From Faucicola osloensis_B (GTDB taxonomy: Bacteria; Pseudomonadota; Gammaproteobacteria; Pseudomonadales; Moraxellaceae): a stretch of 64,000 nt of DNA. The notes under the pieces are model-generated. The model ran no database searches. It was given only the letters and a program-made list of their open reading frames with translations, and had not been told where the DNA came from. Made by a program: the position numbers and the translations under genes. Shown in pieces: positions 7,799 through 17,370 of this stretch. The stretch is from assembly GCA_964211495.1 (NCBI GenBank), contig CAXORL010000001.1, forward strand, positions 186,001 to 250,000. Reading direction: 5' to 3'. Position 1 is the stretch's first letter. Every line of letters begins with the position of its first letter.

Positions 7799-9151
7799 AT
7801 GTCTGCCAATCTCTACCAAGACCACCTCACCACTCGCAAAAATCAAGAAGCCCAAGCGGTTCAGTTGTTAGTTGAGCTAAATACCCTAGCTAATAAAGGC
7901 GTCGATGTGCTGTTTTTTGGCAACCGCATTGCGCTAAACCTTGTTGATATCATCGCTCATCATGACAAAAATGCCCTTAACATCGCTGATACACTCGCCT
8001 TTGCCACCGCGTTAAACGACCAAAATCTAAGCCATACCACGGTGGACTTGGGTCAAGCGCTCAAATCAGGCAAACAAGCCGACAGCTTTACCAGCGGTGA
8101 CGAAGTGCCTGCGACAGATGTCGTGTTGTACGGTTTTGGTCGTATCGGTCGTATCTTGGCTCGGTTGCTGATGAGCCGTCCTGCCTCAGACAAAGGCTTA
8201 CAATTAAAAGCCATCGTCGTCCGTCCAGCCGGTGAAGCAGATTTGGAAAAACGTGCAAGCTTGCTTGAGCGTGACTCGGTACATGGCTGGTTTGATGGCT
8301 CAGTGGTGGTGGATAAAGCAAACAGCGGTATCATCGCCAACGGTCGTTTTATCAAAGTCATTTATGCTGCTGACCCAAGCGAAGTCGACTACACGTCTTA
8401 TGGTATTGACAATGCCTTAATCATCGACAACACCGGCAAATGGAAAGATGAAGCAGGTCTTGGCAAGCATTTACAGTCAAAAGGTGCCAAAAAAGTGCTA
8501 TTGACTGCCCCAGCGTCGGGCGATATCAAAAACATCGTCTATAATGTCAATGATGACACCATCGGCAGTGATACCATCGTATCAGCGGCAAGCTGTACCA
8601 CCAATGCGATTACCCCTACGCTCAAACTCTTAAACGATAAATACGGCATTGAAAACGGTCACATGGAAACCATCCATGCGTTTACCAATGACCAAAACTT
8701 GGTCGATAACCACCATAAAGCCGAGCGTCGTGGGCGTGCTGCAACCTTGAATATGGTAATGACAAGCACAGGTGCTGCCAAAGCGGTCAGTAAAGCGATT
8801 CCAGAATTAAAAGGCAAATTGTCAGGCAGCTCGGTACGTGTACCAACGCCAAACGTGAGCCTTGCGATTTTGAATTTGAATTTCAAAAACCCGGTCAATT
8901 CAAGCGATGAGCTCAATGCCTTTATCAAAGAAGCCACTGAAAGCGAACAATGGCAAGCGCAAATTGCTTATTCAGATTCGGATGAAGCCGTTTCTACCGA
9001 CTTTGTGGGCTGTGAAAAAGTGGCGATTTGGGACGCCAAATCTACGCTTGCGCAAGAGAACCGTGCAGTGATGTACCTATGGTATGACAACGAAATGGGC
9101 TATAGCACCCAAGTATTGCGTGTTGCTGAAACCATGGCAAAAAATGCCTAA
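7799..9151 (+). CDS. gap: Glyceraldehyde-3-phosphate dehydrogenase, long form
   Basis: GAPDH oxidises glyceraldehyde 3-phosphate with phosphate and NAD(P). At 450 residues it is about 115 longer than the usual 335. The Rossmann start VVLYGFGRIGRILARLL is at about 103, after an extra helical N-terminal region. The active-site Cys lies in SAASCTTNAITP (about 264), and WYDNEMGYSTQVLRV is the C-terminal signature. This long type is known in Pseudomonas and Acinetobacter. It may favour gluconeogenesis, which is inference. AAAGG lies 8 bp before the ATG. Terminators on both sides make it monocistronic. Confidence 0.92.
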   Translation: MSANLYQDHLTTRKNQEAQAVQLLVELNTLANKGVDVLFFGNRIALNLVDIIAHHDKNALNIADTLAFATALNDQNLSHTTVDLGQALKSGKQADSFTSGDEVPATDVVLYGFGRIGRILARLLMSRPASDKGLQLKAIVVRPAGEADLEKRASLLERDSVHGWFDGSVVVDKANSGIIANGRFIKVIYAADPSEVDYTSYGIDNALIIDNTGKWKDEAGLGKHLQSKGAKKVLLTAPASGDIKNIVYNVNDDTIGSDTIVSAASCTTNAITPTLKLLNDKYGIENGHMETIHAFTNDQNLVDNHHKAERRGRAATLNMVMTSTGAAKAVSKAIPELKGKLSGSSVRVPTPNVSLAILNLNFKNPVNSSDELNAFIKEATESEQWQAQIAYSDSDEAVSTDFVGCEKVAIWDAKSTLAQENRAVMYLWYDNEMGYSTQVLRVAETMAKNA

Positions 9152-9191
9152 AAAAATGCCTAAGTGTTCCTAAGCGCTAAGAACGACTACA

Positions 9192-9217
9192 AAACCGCTC
9201 AAGATTGGGCGGTTTTT
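9192..9217 (+). terminator. Intrinsic terminator after gap
   Basis: AAACCGC / GCGGTTT stem followed by a run of T. Confidence 0.85.
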
Positions 9218-9315
9218 CATTGAATAAAATTTCAAACATCGATTGAGTTCAAATTTTTCTTGCTAAAATTCATGCTATAATATTTGGTTATTCAAGAATT
9301 TAAGGAAAGTCTTCA

Positions 9316-10536
9316 ATGCGTTTTATCGATGAAGCAATAGTAACAGTCAAAGCAGGCGACGGCGGCAATGGTATTGTCAGTTTTCGCCGAGAAAAATACG
9401 TCCCCAAAGGCGGCCCCGATGGCGGTGATGGCGGCAAAGGCGGGGATGTGTACGTGGTGTGCGACGACAACACCAACACCCTCGTCGATTATCGTTTTAC
9501 ACGTCGCTATGATGCCAAACGCGGCGAAAATGGCGGCGCCAAAAACTGTTCAGGTCGTGGGGCGGATGATATCTATCTATCTGTGCCTATCGGTACCACC
9601 GTGGTTGATACCGAAACAGGTGAGGTCTTAGCGGACTTGACCAAAAAAGGGCAAACGGCGAGGATTGCCAAAGGCGGTGACGGCGGGCAAGGCAATACCC
9701 ATTTTAAAACCTCCACCAATCAAGCACCACGACGTGCCACCCCAGGTTTCCCAGGCGAATTAAAAGTCTTGAAGTTTGAGCTAAAGGTGGTGGCTGATGT
9801 GGGTCTTATTGGTCTGCCAAATGCGGGCAAATCCACCTTTATTCGTCAAGTCTCTGCTGCCAAACCCAAAGTTGCCAATTATCCATTTACCACTCTGGTA
9901 CCCAATTTAGGTGTCGTGGATGTGGGTAAACACCGCTCATTTGTTATGGCAGATATTCCAGGGCTGATTGAAGGCGCCTCTGAAGGGGCAGGACTGGGTA
10001 TTCGCTTTTTAAAACACGTCGCTCGTACCCGTCGATTATTGCATCTTGTCGATATACAGCCCATTGATGGTAGCGACCCTGTGGCAAACGCCCAAGTGAT
10101 TTTTAATGAGTTAGAAAAATTCTCGCCAGAGCTGTCAAAACTGCCACAGATTTTGATTTTAAACAAAATCGACCAAGTGCCCGCAGAAGAATTGAACCAA
10201 CTTTGCACCCACATCGTGGCAGAGCTTGGTTGGACAGGGATGGTTTTTCGTACCTCCACGCTCACAGGCGAAGGGGTTGATGCCGTGGTTTGGCATTTGA
10301 TGAACGAAATCGAGCAAGAGCGCGAGATGGAAGAAACCGATCCCGACTTTGCTGAAAGTCAGCGCTTGCGTTTTGAAAGACTGGAAGCGGAAGTGCGCGC
10401 CAATACGGAAGAGCAAAAAGAAGCGTATCGTGCCAAACGTAAAGCTGAGCGTGAAGGTCGCGCATTGGATGACGATGATTTTGATGACGACGACTACGAT
10501 GACGATGATGGCGTGGAAGTGGTCTACGCACCTTAG
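9316..10536 (+). CDS. obgE: GTPase ObgE/CgtA
   Basis: Obg is an essential GTPase that binds the 50S subunit and links ribosome assembly to the stringent response. The 406-residue protein has the Gly-rich Obg domain (about 1-158, starting MRFIDEAIVTVKAGDGGNG). The G domain follows: GLPNAGKST (P-loop, about 166-174), a threonine-containing switch NYPFTTLVPNLG, DIPG (G3), and NKID (G4, about 283). The C-terminus is strongly acidic (DDDDF, DDDDY, DDDD blocks), encoded by a 15-bp repeat. The ATG follows AAGGAAAG. A TATAAT at 9276-9281 could be its -10. In relatives proB follows directly; here a minus-strand degV-type gene intervenes. Confidence 0.97.
   Translation: MRFIDEAIVTVKAGDGGNGIVSFRREKYVPKGGPDGGDGGKGGDVYVVCDDNTNTLVDYRFTRRYDAKRGENGGAKNCSGRGADDIYLSVPIGTTVVDTETGEVLADLTKKGQTARIAKGGDGGQGNTHFKTSTNQAPRRATPGFPGELKVLKFELKVVADVGLIGLPNAGKSTFIRQVSAAKPKVANYPFTTLVPNLGVVDVGKHRSFVMADIPGLIEGASEGAGLGIRFLKHVARTRRLLHLVDIQPIDGSDPVANAQVIFNELEKFSPELSKLPQILILNKIDQVPAEELNQLCTHIVAELGWTGMVFRTSTLTGEGVDAVVWHLMNEIEQEREMEETDPDFAESQRLRFERLEAEVRANTEEQKEAYRAKRKAEREGRALDDDDFDDDDYDDDDGVEVVYAP
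10468..10512 (+). repeat. 15-bp tandem repeat forming the acidic tail of ObgE, 3 units
   Basis: Units 10468-10482, 10483-10497 and 10498-10512 follow GATGACGAYGAYTWY and encode DDDDF, DDDDY and DDDDG. Confidence 0.75.
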
Positions 10537-10555
10537 TGGTGAGTGAAATAGCTTT

Positions 10556-10584
10556 AAAAAGGTTAGCGCGGGCTAACCTTTTTT
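10556..10584 (+). terminator. Intrinsic terminator after obgE
   Basis: AAAAAGGTTAGC / GCTAACCTTTTTT with a 4-nt loop. The T-runs on both strands allow use by the convergent DegV gene too. Confidence 0.9.
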
Positions 10585-10610
10585 ATTAGCTGAATTTAGA
10601 TAAGCATAGG

Positions 10611-11492
10611 TCATTTTTTTAACGCTTTGACAATGTGGGGTAATTCACCATAAAACACCCCAATGCCTGTTCCCATCAAGCCATGATTGGCAAGCGAAAT
10701 AGTCGACACGCGAATGACAGGCAAATCATGCCAACCAAAATGCGTCGCCAATATTTTTTTAAAAAATTCGGTACTTTCATGATGCCCCGTATCTGTCAAA
10801 TAGATAAACGCGGGTTGATTTGCAGCAAGTTTTTCGACGGTTTTTCCCATGGTTGTCAGGGTTTTTTCAAGCTTGCGCACTTTTTCCACCGCGATAATCT
10901 CGCCAATTTGATTAATTTGCATAATCGGTTTGATATCAAATAAGTTGGCGACAAATGCGGCAGGGGCGGACAATTTTTTGTTGCGAATAATATAGTCCAA
11001 GTCACTGAGGGTAAATAAAAATTCACTGCGACGTCGCAAATCGTCAAGTTTTTTTGCCACGTTTTCAAACGACTCACCTTGCTCAATCAACACTTTTGCC
11101 TCGTACGCCAGCGCCCCTTCAGCAATATTGAGTGTTTTGGTGTCATACACAAAGATGTGCAGACGATTGGCATAATGTACTTTGAGTTCTTCTAGCATGG
11201 GCAAGGTTTGGCTAAATTTGGACGAGATGCCACAAACAAATACCTCAGTGACCCCGCGAGCAATCAAATCATTAAACAACAGATGCATCTCATGGATGGA
11301 TGGCGGAAATGTCCTCGCCACCGATTTGAGGTTGGTTTTCATGATGGTTGCCAGACGCTCACTGGTGATATTTTTACCATCGATAAAATCAACGTTATTG
11401 ATGTTTACGTGTAAGCGCAGAATGTCTATGCCTTGCGACAATCCAAGGGCTTCAAGACAAGATGAGGAAGTGGTGACAACAGCTCTTTTCAT
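10611..11492 (-). CDS. DegV family protein
   Basis: DegV proteins bind a fatty acid between two domains; in Gram-positives FakB proteins of this fold present fatty acids to a kinase. The 293-residue product has the N-terminal pattern AVVTTSSSCL, a GK-containing linker, SSKFSQT in the position of the lipid head-group Ser/Thr loop, and VYDTKTLNIAEGALAYEA. The mid-region LDYIIRNKKLSAPAAFVANLFDIKPI closely follows the family's L-x-Y-L-x-x-x-G-R core. The Gly-Arg is replaced here by Arg-Asn-Lys. No FakA-like kinase gene is in the window. It lies between obgE and proB on the opposite strand. Confidence 0.85.
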   Translation of the reverse strand: MKRAVVTTSSSCLEALGLSQGIDILRLHVNINNVDFIDGKNITSERLATIMKTNLKSVARTFPPSIHEMHLLFNDLIARGVTEVFVCGISSKFSQTLPMLEELKVHYANRLHIFVYDTKTLNIAEGALAYEAKVLIEQGESFENVAKKLDDLRRRSEFLFTLSDLDYIIRNKKLSAPAAFVANLFDIKPIMQINQIGEIIAVEKVRKLEKTLTTMGKTVEKLAANQPAFIYLTDTGHHESTEFFKKILATHFGWHDLPVIRVSTISLANHGLMGTGIGVFYGELPHIVKALKK

Positions 11493-11791
11493 AAATTTGA
11501 TAAACCCAGTAGCACATGAAGATGAGCAAATTTATATAAAAGCAATGTGGATAGCAAGTTATCCTCATCTAAATTGAGAAAACCTCAAGTCGATATTTTT
11601 TAGTTGACAATGTCAATTTGTTTTTTCAATGCTTGCTATTTGATTGGGATAAAAATGCGTATGACAAAAACGTGTGATATTTAACGGCTACCGGCATCGA
11701 TTAGCATTTATAAAGCCAGTAAAAGTTGTTACAATGCTCAGCCAAGCCATTATGGCATTTAATTTGATTAAAAAATTGCACTTGACTGATT

Positions 11792-12940
11792 ATGACTGCC
11801 AACGCTTCACCTAGCTCAACTAAAAAAGCCCTTAAGTCCAACACCATTGTGGTAAAAATTGGTTCATCGCTACTGACCAATAATGGTAAAGGCTTGGATC
11901 GCACCGCAATTTATGAATGGGCGAAGCAAATCGCCAAGCTGCATAATGAAGGCTATCAAGTATTGCTGGTATCCTCAGGAGCAGTGGCGGAAGGGGTGGT
12001 GCGGATGAATTTGGAAGAACGCCCCAAAAAATTGCAAGCCTTGCAAGCGTGCGCCGCTATTGGGCAGATGGGTTTGATTGAAACTTGGTGGTCGGCGTTG
12101 ATTCAGTATGGTGTACAAAGCGCACAGTTGCTACTGACACATGACGATCTTGCCAATCGAAATCGTTATCTCAATACCGCCAGTACGTTAAATCAGCTAC
12201 TTGAATGGCGCGTGCTACCGGTCATTAACGAAAATGACACCGTCAGTGTCGATGAAATCAAATTTGGTGATAATGACAGTCTAGGTGCGATGGTGGCAGC
12301 CATGGTCAAAGCTGATTTATACATTATATTGACCGACCAGCAAGGCGTATTCACAGATAATCCTCGCACCAACCCGGATGCGAAACTGATTAAGAGCGAA
12401 CGGGCAATGGCAGATTATTTGTTTGATGTAGCAGGAGATGGCGGCAAATTGGGTCGTGGCGGGATGATTACCAAAATTCGCGCGGCAAGGCTTGCGGCAA
12501 TGGGTGGTTGTCCCACCGTGATTGTCAGCGGTAGCATTGATAATGTGATTAATCGCGTGGTCAAAGGGGAATCCTTAGGGACGATGCTCACCACCAATGA
12601 CGATGATAAACGCATTGCCAAAAAACAATGGCTAGCCGCTCATCTGCGTATGGCAGGTCGCTTGGTGATTGACGATGGTGCAGTGGATGCCATCATTAAA
12701 AATAACAAAAGCTTATTGCCTGTCGGGGTGATTGAAGTGCAAGGTGATTTTGATGAGGGCGATGTAGTGGAGTGCGTTGATAAAGCAGGGGTGCGTATCG
12801 CAGTCGGTCAGGTGGATTTCTCATCAAATGAAGCTAAGCGCATCGCTCGCAAACGCAATAGCGACATCGAAGCGATTTTGGGTAAAAATGAGGAACGTCA
12901 CGTGATGGTACATCGTGATAATATGGCAATTATCGTATAA
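11792..12940 (+). CDS. proB: Glutamate 5-kinase
   Basis: ProB phosphorylates glutamate to gamma-glutamyl phosphate, the first step of proline synthesis. The 382-residue protein has the amino acid kinase domain (VVKIGSSLLTN at about 22, LLVSSGAVAEG, PVINENDTVS, FGDNDSLGAMVAAMV, GRGGMITKIRAA). A C-terminal PUA domain follows (about 290-382). The start at ATG 11792 has no strong ribosome binding site. A 300-bp gap lies upstream, with hemE 86 bp downstream on the same strand. Confidence 0.96.
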   Translation: MTANASPSSTKKALKSNTIVVKIGSSLLTNNGKGLDRTAIYEWAKQIAKLHNEGYQVLLVSSGAVAEGVVRMNLEERPKKLQALQACAAIGQMGLIETWWSALIQYGVQSAQLLLTHDDLANRNRYLNTASTLNQLLEWRVLPVINENDTVSVDEIKFGDNDSLGAMVAAMVKADLYIILTDQQGVFTDNPRTNPDAKLIKSERAMADYLFDVAGDGGKLGRGGMITKIRAARLAAMGGCPTVIVSGSIDNVINRVVKGESLGTMLTTNDDDKRIAKKQWLAAHLRMAGRLVIDDGAVDAIIKNNKSLLPVGVIEVQGDFDEGDVVECVDKAGVRIAVGQVDFSSNEAKRIARKRNSDIEAILGKNEERHVMVHRDNMAIIV

Positions 12941-13026
12941 TTTTCGACAATTTTTGATTTAAATTTAACTAATTTTAGACTGATGCAATAGTATTTTTAC
13001 CCAAGATTATTTTTAAAGGCAATGAC

Positions 13027-14136
13027 ATGACCCATAATTTTCCGATGTTAAAAAATGACCGCATTTTAAGAGCCATGCGTTTTGAATCTGTGGATGTGAC
13101 CCCTGTGTGGATGATGCGACAAGCCGGTCGATATTTGCCTGAGTATAAACAAACCCGTGCCCAAGCCGGTGATTTTCTATCGCTTTGTAAAAATACCGAT
13201 TTGGCGACGGAAGTCACCATTCAGCCATTTCGCCGTTTTGAGTTGGATGCGGCGATTTTGTTTAGTGATATTTTAACCATTCCAGATGCGCTCGGTTTGG
13301 GTCTGTATTTTGAGGCAGGGGAAGGCCCAAAATTTCACAAAACTGTCAGAAGCATGGCAGAGGTTGAAGCCTTGCCAACCGTCGCGATGGCAGATGCACT
13401 CGACTATGTGATGAAAGCGGTGACCAGTATTCGTCATGCGCTGGCAGGTCGTGCGCCATTATTTGGCTTCTCGGGTAGTCCGTGGACGTTGGCGACCTAT
13501 ATGATTGAAGGCGGTAGTTCTAAAGAATACCGCTATGCCAAAGCCATGTTGTATGGCGAGCCTGACACCTTGCATGCGCTGCTCGCTAAAATCACCGATG
13601 CCGTGATTGATTATTTGCTAGCGCAAATAGCAGCAGGGGCGCAGTTAGTACAAATTTTTGATAGTTGGGGCGGGGCCTTGGCGCACCGCCAATTTGTTGA
13701 ATTCTCACACCATTACAACACTAAAATTGTCGCGGCGATCAAAGCAACATACCCAGAGGTACCTGTGGTATTGTTTACCAAAGGTGGCGGATTGTGGTTA
13801 GATACCCAATGCCATAGTGGCGCGGATGCGCTAGGGCTTGATTGGACGATGCCCCTAGATAGAGCGCGCAGCATTGTCTTTGAACAGCAAAAAGCATTGA
13901 CCAAATTGCACAAAAAGCTGCATACAGGCATCGCGCTGCAAGGTAATCTTGATCCCGCGACATTATTTGCATCGCCTGAGCATATTCGCCAGCAGACGCA
14001 TTTGATGTTACAAGACGCCTATAGCCTCGGTGACAAAACGGGCTATATAGCTAACCTAGGTCATGGCATTAACCAATGGGTTAATCCTGACCATGCCAAA
14101 GCTTTTATTGATGCGGTGCATGAGTACAAACTTTAA
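13027..14136 (+). CDS. hemE: Uroporphyrinogen decarboxylase
   Basis: HemE removes four acetate carboxyls from uroporphyrinogen III to give coproporphyrinogen III in haem synthesis. The 369-residue length is close to the usual 355. The N-terminal signature is PVWMMRQAGRYLPEY. FSDILTIPDALGLGLYF carries the conserved Asp, followed by GFSGSPWTLATYMIEGG, and the C-terminal INLGHGI-type stretch is NLGHGINQW. AAAGGC precedes the ATG. argC follows after 21 bp, so the two are probably co-transcribed. Confidence 0.97.
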   Translation: MTHNFPMLKNDRILRAMRFESVDVTPVWMMRQAGRYLPEYKQTRAQAGDFLSLCKNTDLATEVTIQPFRRFELDAAILFSDILTIPDALGLGLYFEAGEGPKFHKTVRSMAEVEALPTVAMADALDYVMKAVTSIRHALAGRAPLFGFSGSPWTLATYMIEGGSSKEYRYAKAMLYGEPDTLHALLAKITDAVIDYLLAQIAAGAQLVQIFDSWGGALAHRQFVEFSHHYNTKIVAAIKATYPEVPVVLFTKGGGLWLDTQCHSGADALGLDWTMPLDRARSIVFEQQKALTKLHKKLHTGIALQGNLDPATLFASPEHIRQQTHLMLQDAYSLGDKTGYIANLGHGINQWVNPDHAKAFIDAVHEYKL

Positions 14137-14157
14137 TAACAACATCAGGAGACGACC

Positions 14158-15225
14158 ATGATCAAAGTAGGTATTGTCGGTGGCACAGGCTACACTGGCG
14201 TAGAGCTAATTCGACTATTGAGTCGTCATCCACAGGCACAAGTGACGATGCTGACATCGCGCTCAGAAGCGGGCAGGCGCGTCGATGATATGTTTCCAAG
14301 TTTGCGAGGCGTGACCGATTTAACGTTTTCGGATTTGGATGAAAAAAAATTAGCAGCATGTGATGTGGTATTCTTTGCTACCCCCCACGGCGTCGCGATG
14401 AAGCATGCCAGATTTTTAACCGAAAATGGCACTAAAGTGATTGATTTGGCGGCAGATTTTCGTTTGCAGTCGCTACAAGATTTTGAAACTTGGTATAAAC
14501 TTGAACATGCTTGCCCCGATATTTTAAAAGACGCTGTGTATGGGTTACCCGAAGTCAATCGTGATGCCATTGCCAAAGCCAAGGTCATTGGCAACCCAGG
14601 TTGTTATCCCACCACAGCGATTTTGGGATTAAAACCGTTAATCGATGCCCAAAATAGCCAGCAGCAGGCACTGATTGAACCTTGGATTATTATTGATGCC
14701 AAATCAGGCGTCTCAGGTGCGGGTCGCCAAGCCAAAATGAATTTATTATTTAGCGAGACATCGGATAGTTTTAGCGCCTATGGCGTGGCAGGTCACCGTC
14801 ACGCTCCAGAGATTAGCCAAGGGATTGACCAAATATTGGGTCAAAGCAAACGCTTTCAGCCGCATGATATCCGCTTTGTACCCCATTTAGTACCCATGAT
14901 TCGCGGTATGTTTACCACGATTCATGTTCGGTTGACGGCGGCGGGTCAAGCGTTAGATTTACAGTCCTTATATGAAACCAGCTATCAAAACGAATATTTT
15001 GTAGACGTCATGCCAAAAGGGATGTACCCAGATACCCGTAGTGTACGAGGTAGCAACTATTTAAGAATTGCAGTGCAAACACTAGAAAATAGCCCGATGG
15101 CGACGATTTTGGTGGTGCAAGATAATTTGGTCAAAGGTGCGGCAGGACAAGCCGTGCAAAATATGAACGTGATGTTTGGGCTTGCAGAGCAAACAGGATT
15201 GGCGTTAGTTGCCGTCGTGCCTTAA
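14158..15225 (+). CDS. argC: N-acetyl-gamma-glutamyl-phosphate reductase
   Basis: ArgC reduces N-acetylglutamyl phosphate to the semialdehyde with NADPH in arginine synthesis. The 355-residue protein starts with the Rossmann motif VGIVGGTGYTGVELIRLL. The catalytic Cys is in IGNPGCYPTTAILGL (about 150) and the catalytic His in AGHRHAPEI (about 220). PHLVPMIRGM follows the family pattern. A strong AGGAG lies 8 bp before the ATG. It is the second gene of a hemE-argC pair. Confidence 0.97.
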   Translation: MIKVGIVGGTGYTGVELIRLLSRHPQAQVTMLTSRSEAGRRVDDMFPSLRGVTDLTFSDLDEKKLAACDVVFFATPHGVAMKHARFLTENGTKVIDLAADFRLQSLQDFETWYKLEHACPDILKDAVYGLPEVNRDAIAKAKVIGNPGCYPTTAILGLKPLIDAQNSQQQALIEPWIIIDAKSGVSGAGRQAKMNLLFSETSDSFSAYGVAGHRHAPEISQGIDQILGQSKRFQPHDIRFVPHLVPMIRGMFTTIHVRLTAAGQALDLQSLYETSYQNEYFVDVMPKGMYPDTRSVRGSNYLRIAVQTLENSPMATILVVQDNLVKGAAGQAVQNMNVMFGLAEQTGLALVAVVP

Positions 15226-15420
15226 ATTATTTCTTTAATAAGTTGTTTGCTTAAATTGTTTTCTTAAGCTATTTATGGTCAGCCTGTTTAGAAATATTAA
15301 TGCCATAACAAGCATTGCTTTATTTTTTTTAGTCAAAAAAATATGACGCTATGATGAAATGGGCTAACTTTATTATTTTTTCAGTCAATAAATTTAGCTG
15401 AATTCATCATAATTTTTGTT

Positions 15421-15426
15421 TATAAT
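15421..15426 (+). promoter_or_regulatory. Candidate -10 TATAAT
   Basis: TATAAT lies about 100 bp upstream of the next gene. The -35 candidate TGAATT (15399-15404) at 16 bp spacing is weak. The surrounding 290-bp gap is AT-rich and holds no ORF that I can support. Confidence 0.4.
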
Positions 15427-15527
15427 GGGATTCGCTTTAATGGATGTCATATTCATCAACCCTTTTTGAGCTATCATCAGTACTGTGATTATCCATGTTT
15501 TGATCGTTTTTCAATTTGAGTATCTCT

Positions 15528-16388
15528 ATGGATTTGCCCGAAGATAATAACTCTTCTCAATCTTTGCCAGAACCACAACGCAATTATATTACCCAACCCA
15601 ACAAGGTGTCTGGGTGGTTGATTGCGTTTGGGATTAGTTTGTTGTTAGTTGCCATCATTGCATTGGTGTTAGGTCAACGCATTGGTTATCATCGTGGCTT
15701 AAGCTTTGCCGCTGAAGAAGCGAAAAAAACCGCCGCAGGTCTTGAAATCTCAGCAGAAAACATCAAATCATTAAAGCTAAAATCTGATACGTTGCAAAGC
15801 CAATTAACCACCGCGCAGCAAGAGCGTGATATCAGCTTGGCGAACCTATCAGCACTGCGTACCGATATTCAAGATCTAAAAGTCACCAACTTACAGCTTG
15901 AACAAGGTCAGCAATTCTTAACCACCTCGCTTGCCAAAAAAGGCGGTATGAGTTTACAAGTCATCGGGGCAAAAATTGCACCGTTGCCAGAAAATGCCTA
16001 TGAATACCGCTTTGATGTCGGTATGGTCGATCCGTCAAATCAGCCAAAAAATTTGATACCAAAATTGACCTTGCTCGATGAAGTTAATATGGTCGAAGTC
16101 CCATTGCAACCCAATAGTTACTCGATTCATGGGGTTGCAAGAATTCGCGGGCGTTTTTTGATGCCCAAAAACTTTGTACCCAAACAAGTAAAACTTGAAT
16201 TAACCGCCGGCAACCAAAAAACTGAGCAAGTGTATGATTGGCAACTCGGTCAACCGATTGATAACATGCCATACACGCTTGAAGAAACGCCCGAAGCGGA
16301 TAAACGACCGGTGAGTTCGACCGATAGCACGCCAGTGGCAAGCACAGCCAATACGCAAAAACCTGCCGCAACGACTGCTGCAAAGTAG
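15528..16388 (+). CDS. Single-pass membrane protein with coiled coil (DUF6776-like)
   Basis: The 286-residue product has one membrane helix at about 32-50 (VSGWLIAFGISLLLVAIIALVLG). A coiled coil follows at about 70-135, rich in Leu, Gln and Lys heptads, then a compact periplasmic domain (about 150-245). The Ala/Thr-rich tail is probably disordered. The cytoplasmic N-terminus is about 30 residues. The architecture fits the DUF6776 family of Moraxellaceae and Pseudomonadaceae, whose function is unknown; that family call is from memory of the pattern. ATG 15528 is preferred over TTG 15516 because GAG lies 7 bp before it. clpS follows after 42 bp. Confidence 0.6.
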   Translation: MDLPEDNNSSQSLPEPQRNYITQPNKVSGWLIAFGISLLLVAIIALVLGQRIGYHRGLSFAAEEAKKTAAGLEISAENIKSLKLKSDTLQSQLTTAQQERDISLANLSALRTDIQDLKVTNLQLEQGQQFLTTSLAKKGGMSLQVIGAKIAPLPENAYEYRFDVGMVDPSNQPKNLIPKLTLLDEVNMVEVPLQPNSYSIHGVARIRGRFLMPKNFVPKQVKLELTAGNQKTEQVYDWQLGQPIDNMPYTLEETPEADKRPVSSTDSTPVASTANTQKPAATTAAK

Positions 16389-16430
16389 TATAATCAATGT
16401 TTAATCTAATCTTAGGTAAATGTTCAATTA

Positions 16431-16904
16431 ATGATGCTTCAAACGCTTAATTTTTCTCGTCAATCAGTCGTGTTACAGCCAACCACCACGAATATGGATT
16501 GGCATTTACCGGCATGGTTGCCAACTCAGTCCCCTAAACAGCCACCTAGCCAATCACCAAATTCATTGCCAGCCCGTTTGACCGACATAGAAGGCGAGCC
16601 AAATACCGACCCCGTCGAAGATGTGCTATTGGCTGACCCTGAACTGAAAAAACCACAGATGTATGCGGTGGTCATGTATAACGATGACTATACACCGATG
16701 GAATTTGTGGTGGATGTTTTACAAAATCATTTTAAACATTCGCTAGACTCGGCTATCAGTATTATGCTTGCCATTCATCAACAAGGCAAAGGCATTGCCG
16801 GTATATACCCTAAGGATATTGCAGAAACCAAAGCCCAAGCCGTCAACCGTGAAGCCCGTCAGGCAGGCTATCCGTTATTGAGTCAAATCGAACCCCAAGG
16901 TTAG
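16431..16904 (+). CDS. clpS: ATP-dependent Clp protease adaptor ClpS
   Basis: ClpS delivers N-end-rule substrates to ClpAP. The 157-residue protein is longer than the usual 106. The core starts at about 78: KKPQMYAVVMYNDDYTPMEFVVDVL, with the conserved NDDYTPM substrate-binding stretch, then HQQGKGIAGIYPKDIAETK. The extra 50 or so N-terminal residues are Pro/Gln/Ser-rich and partly encoded by a 12-bp repeat. ClpS needs a flexible N-terminus to act on ClpA, so a longer one could change delivery; that is inference. ATG 16431 has only a distant AGGT. An internal ATG at 16494 is a possible alternative start. clpA lies 466 bp downstream. Confidence 0.92.
   Translation: MMLQTLNFSRQSVVLQPTTTNMDWHLPAWLPTQSPKQPPSQSPNSLPARLTDIEGEPNTDPVEDVLLADPELKKPQMYAVVMYNDDYTPMEFVVDVLQNHFKHSLDSAISIMLAIHQQGKGIAGIYPKDIAETKAQAVNREARQAGYPLLSQIEPQG
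16527..16574 (+). repeat. 12-bp tandem repeat in the ClpS N-terminal extension, 3-4 units
   Basis: Units 16527-16538, 16539-16550 and 16551-16562, plus a degenerate fourth at 16563-16574, encode QSPK, QPPS, QSPN and SLPA. Confidence 0.7.
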
Positions 16905-17370
16905 TGGCAGTTTGCTATTTAACCTTTTGCTTAATTTTGTTTATCAATGTTTCTTAGCCTATTATCTTAACCTTCTTCTATTGTATTTTTAATGGTACCA
17001 TCTTTGTATTCTTTATTCACCATTGAATTTTTTATTTACCATTAAAATTTTTTGCCATTTTAAAACCCGCCATTAACTACGTTTTATCACTTGAATTTAT
17101 TAGCAATGTCATTATATTAAACGTAATGATTTTGATTTTTCCCATTTTGTCATCTTTCATTTTTACTTCCTTTTAACCGACCTTAGCATTATTAGCCAGA
17201 TATCCATAAGATATTTGGTGCTGAGGTGACGGCAAATGAAACTTGAGAAAACATCAACGCAAATAACCTTCAACAGCAATAACGACATCAAACCAATCAA
17301 TTAGATAACGCATGATTTTTCAAGTAGGACAAAATCAAAAACCGTCGGTGACACGTATTAAGGACATCTT
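16905..17370. other. 466-bp intergenic region between clpS and clpA
   Basis: The region is very AT-rich. At 17011-17080 it holds a degenerate repeat of about 20 bp around CACCATTGAATTT, TACCATTAAAATTT and GCCATTTTAAAA. Two very short ORFs (22 aa at 17236 and 21 aa at 17312) are not supported. No clear terminator or promoter was found. The length suggests clpA has its own promoter. Confidence 0.5.
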
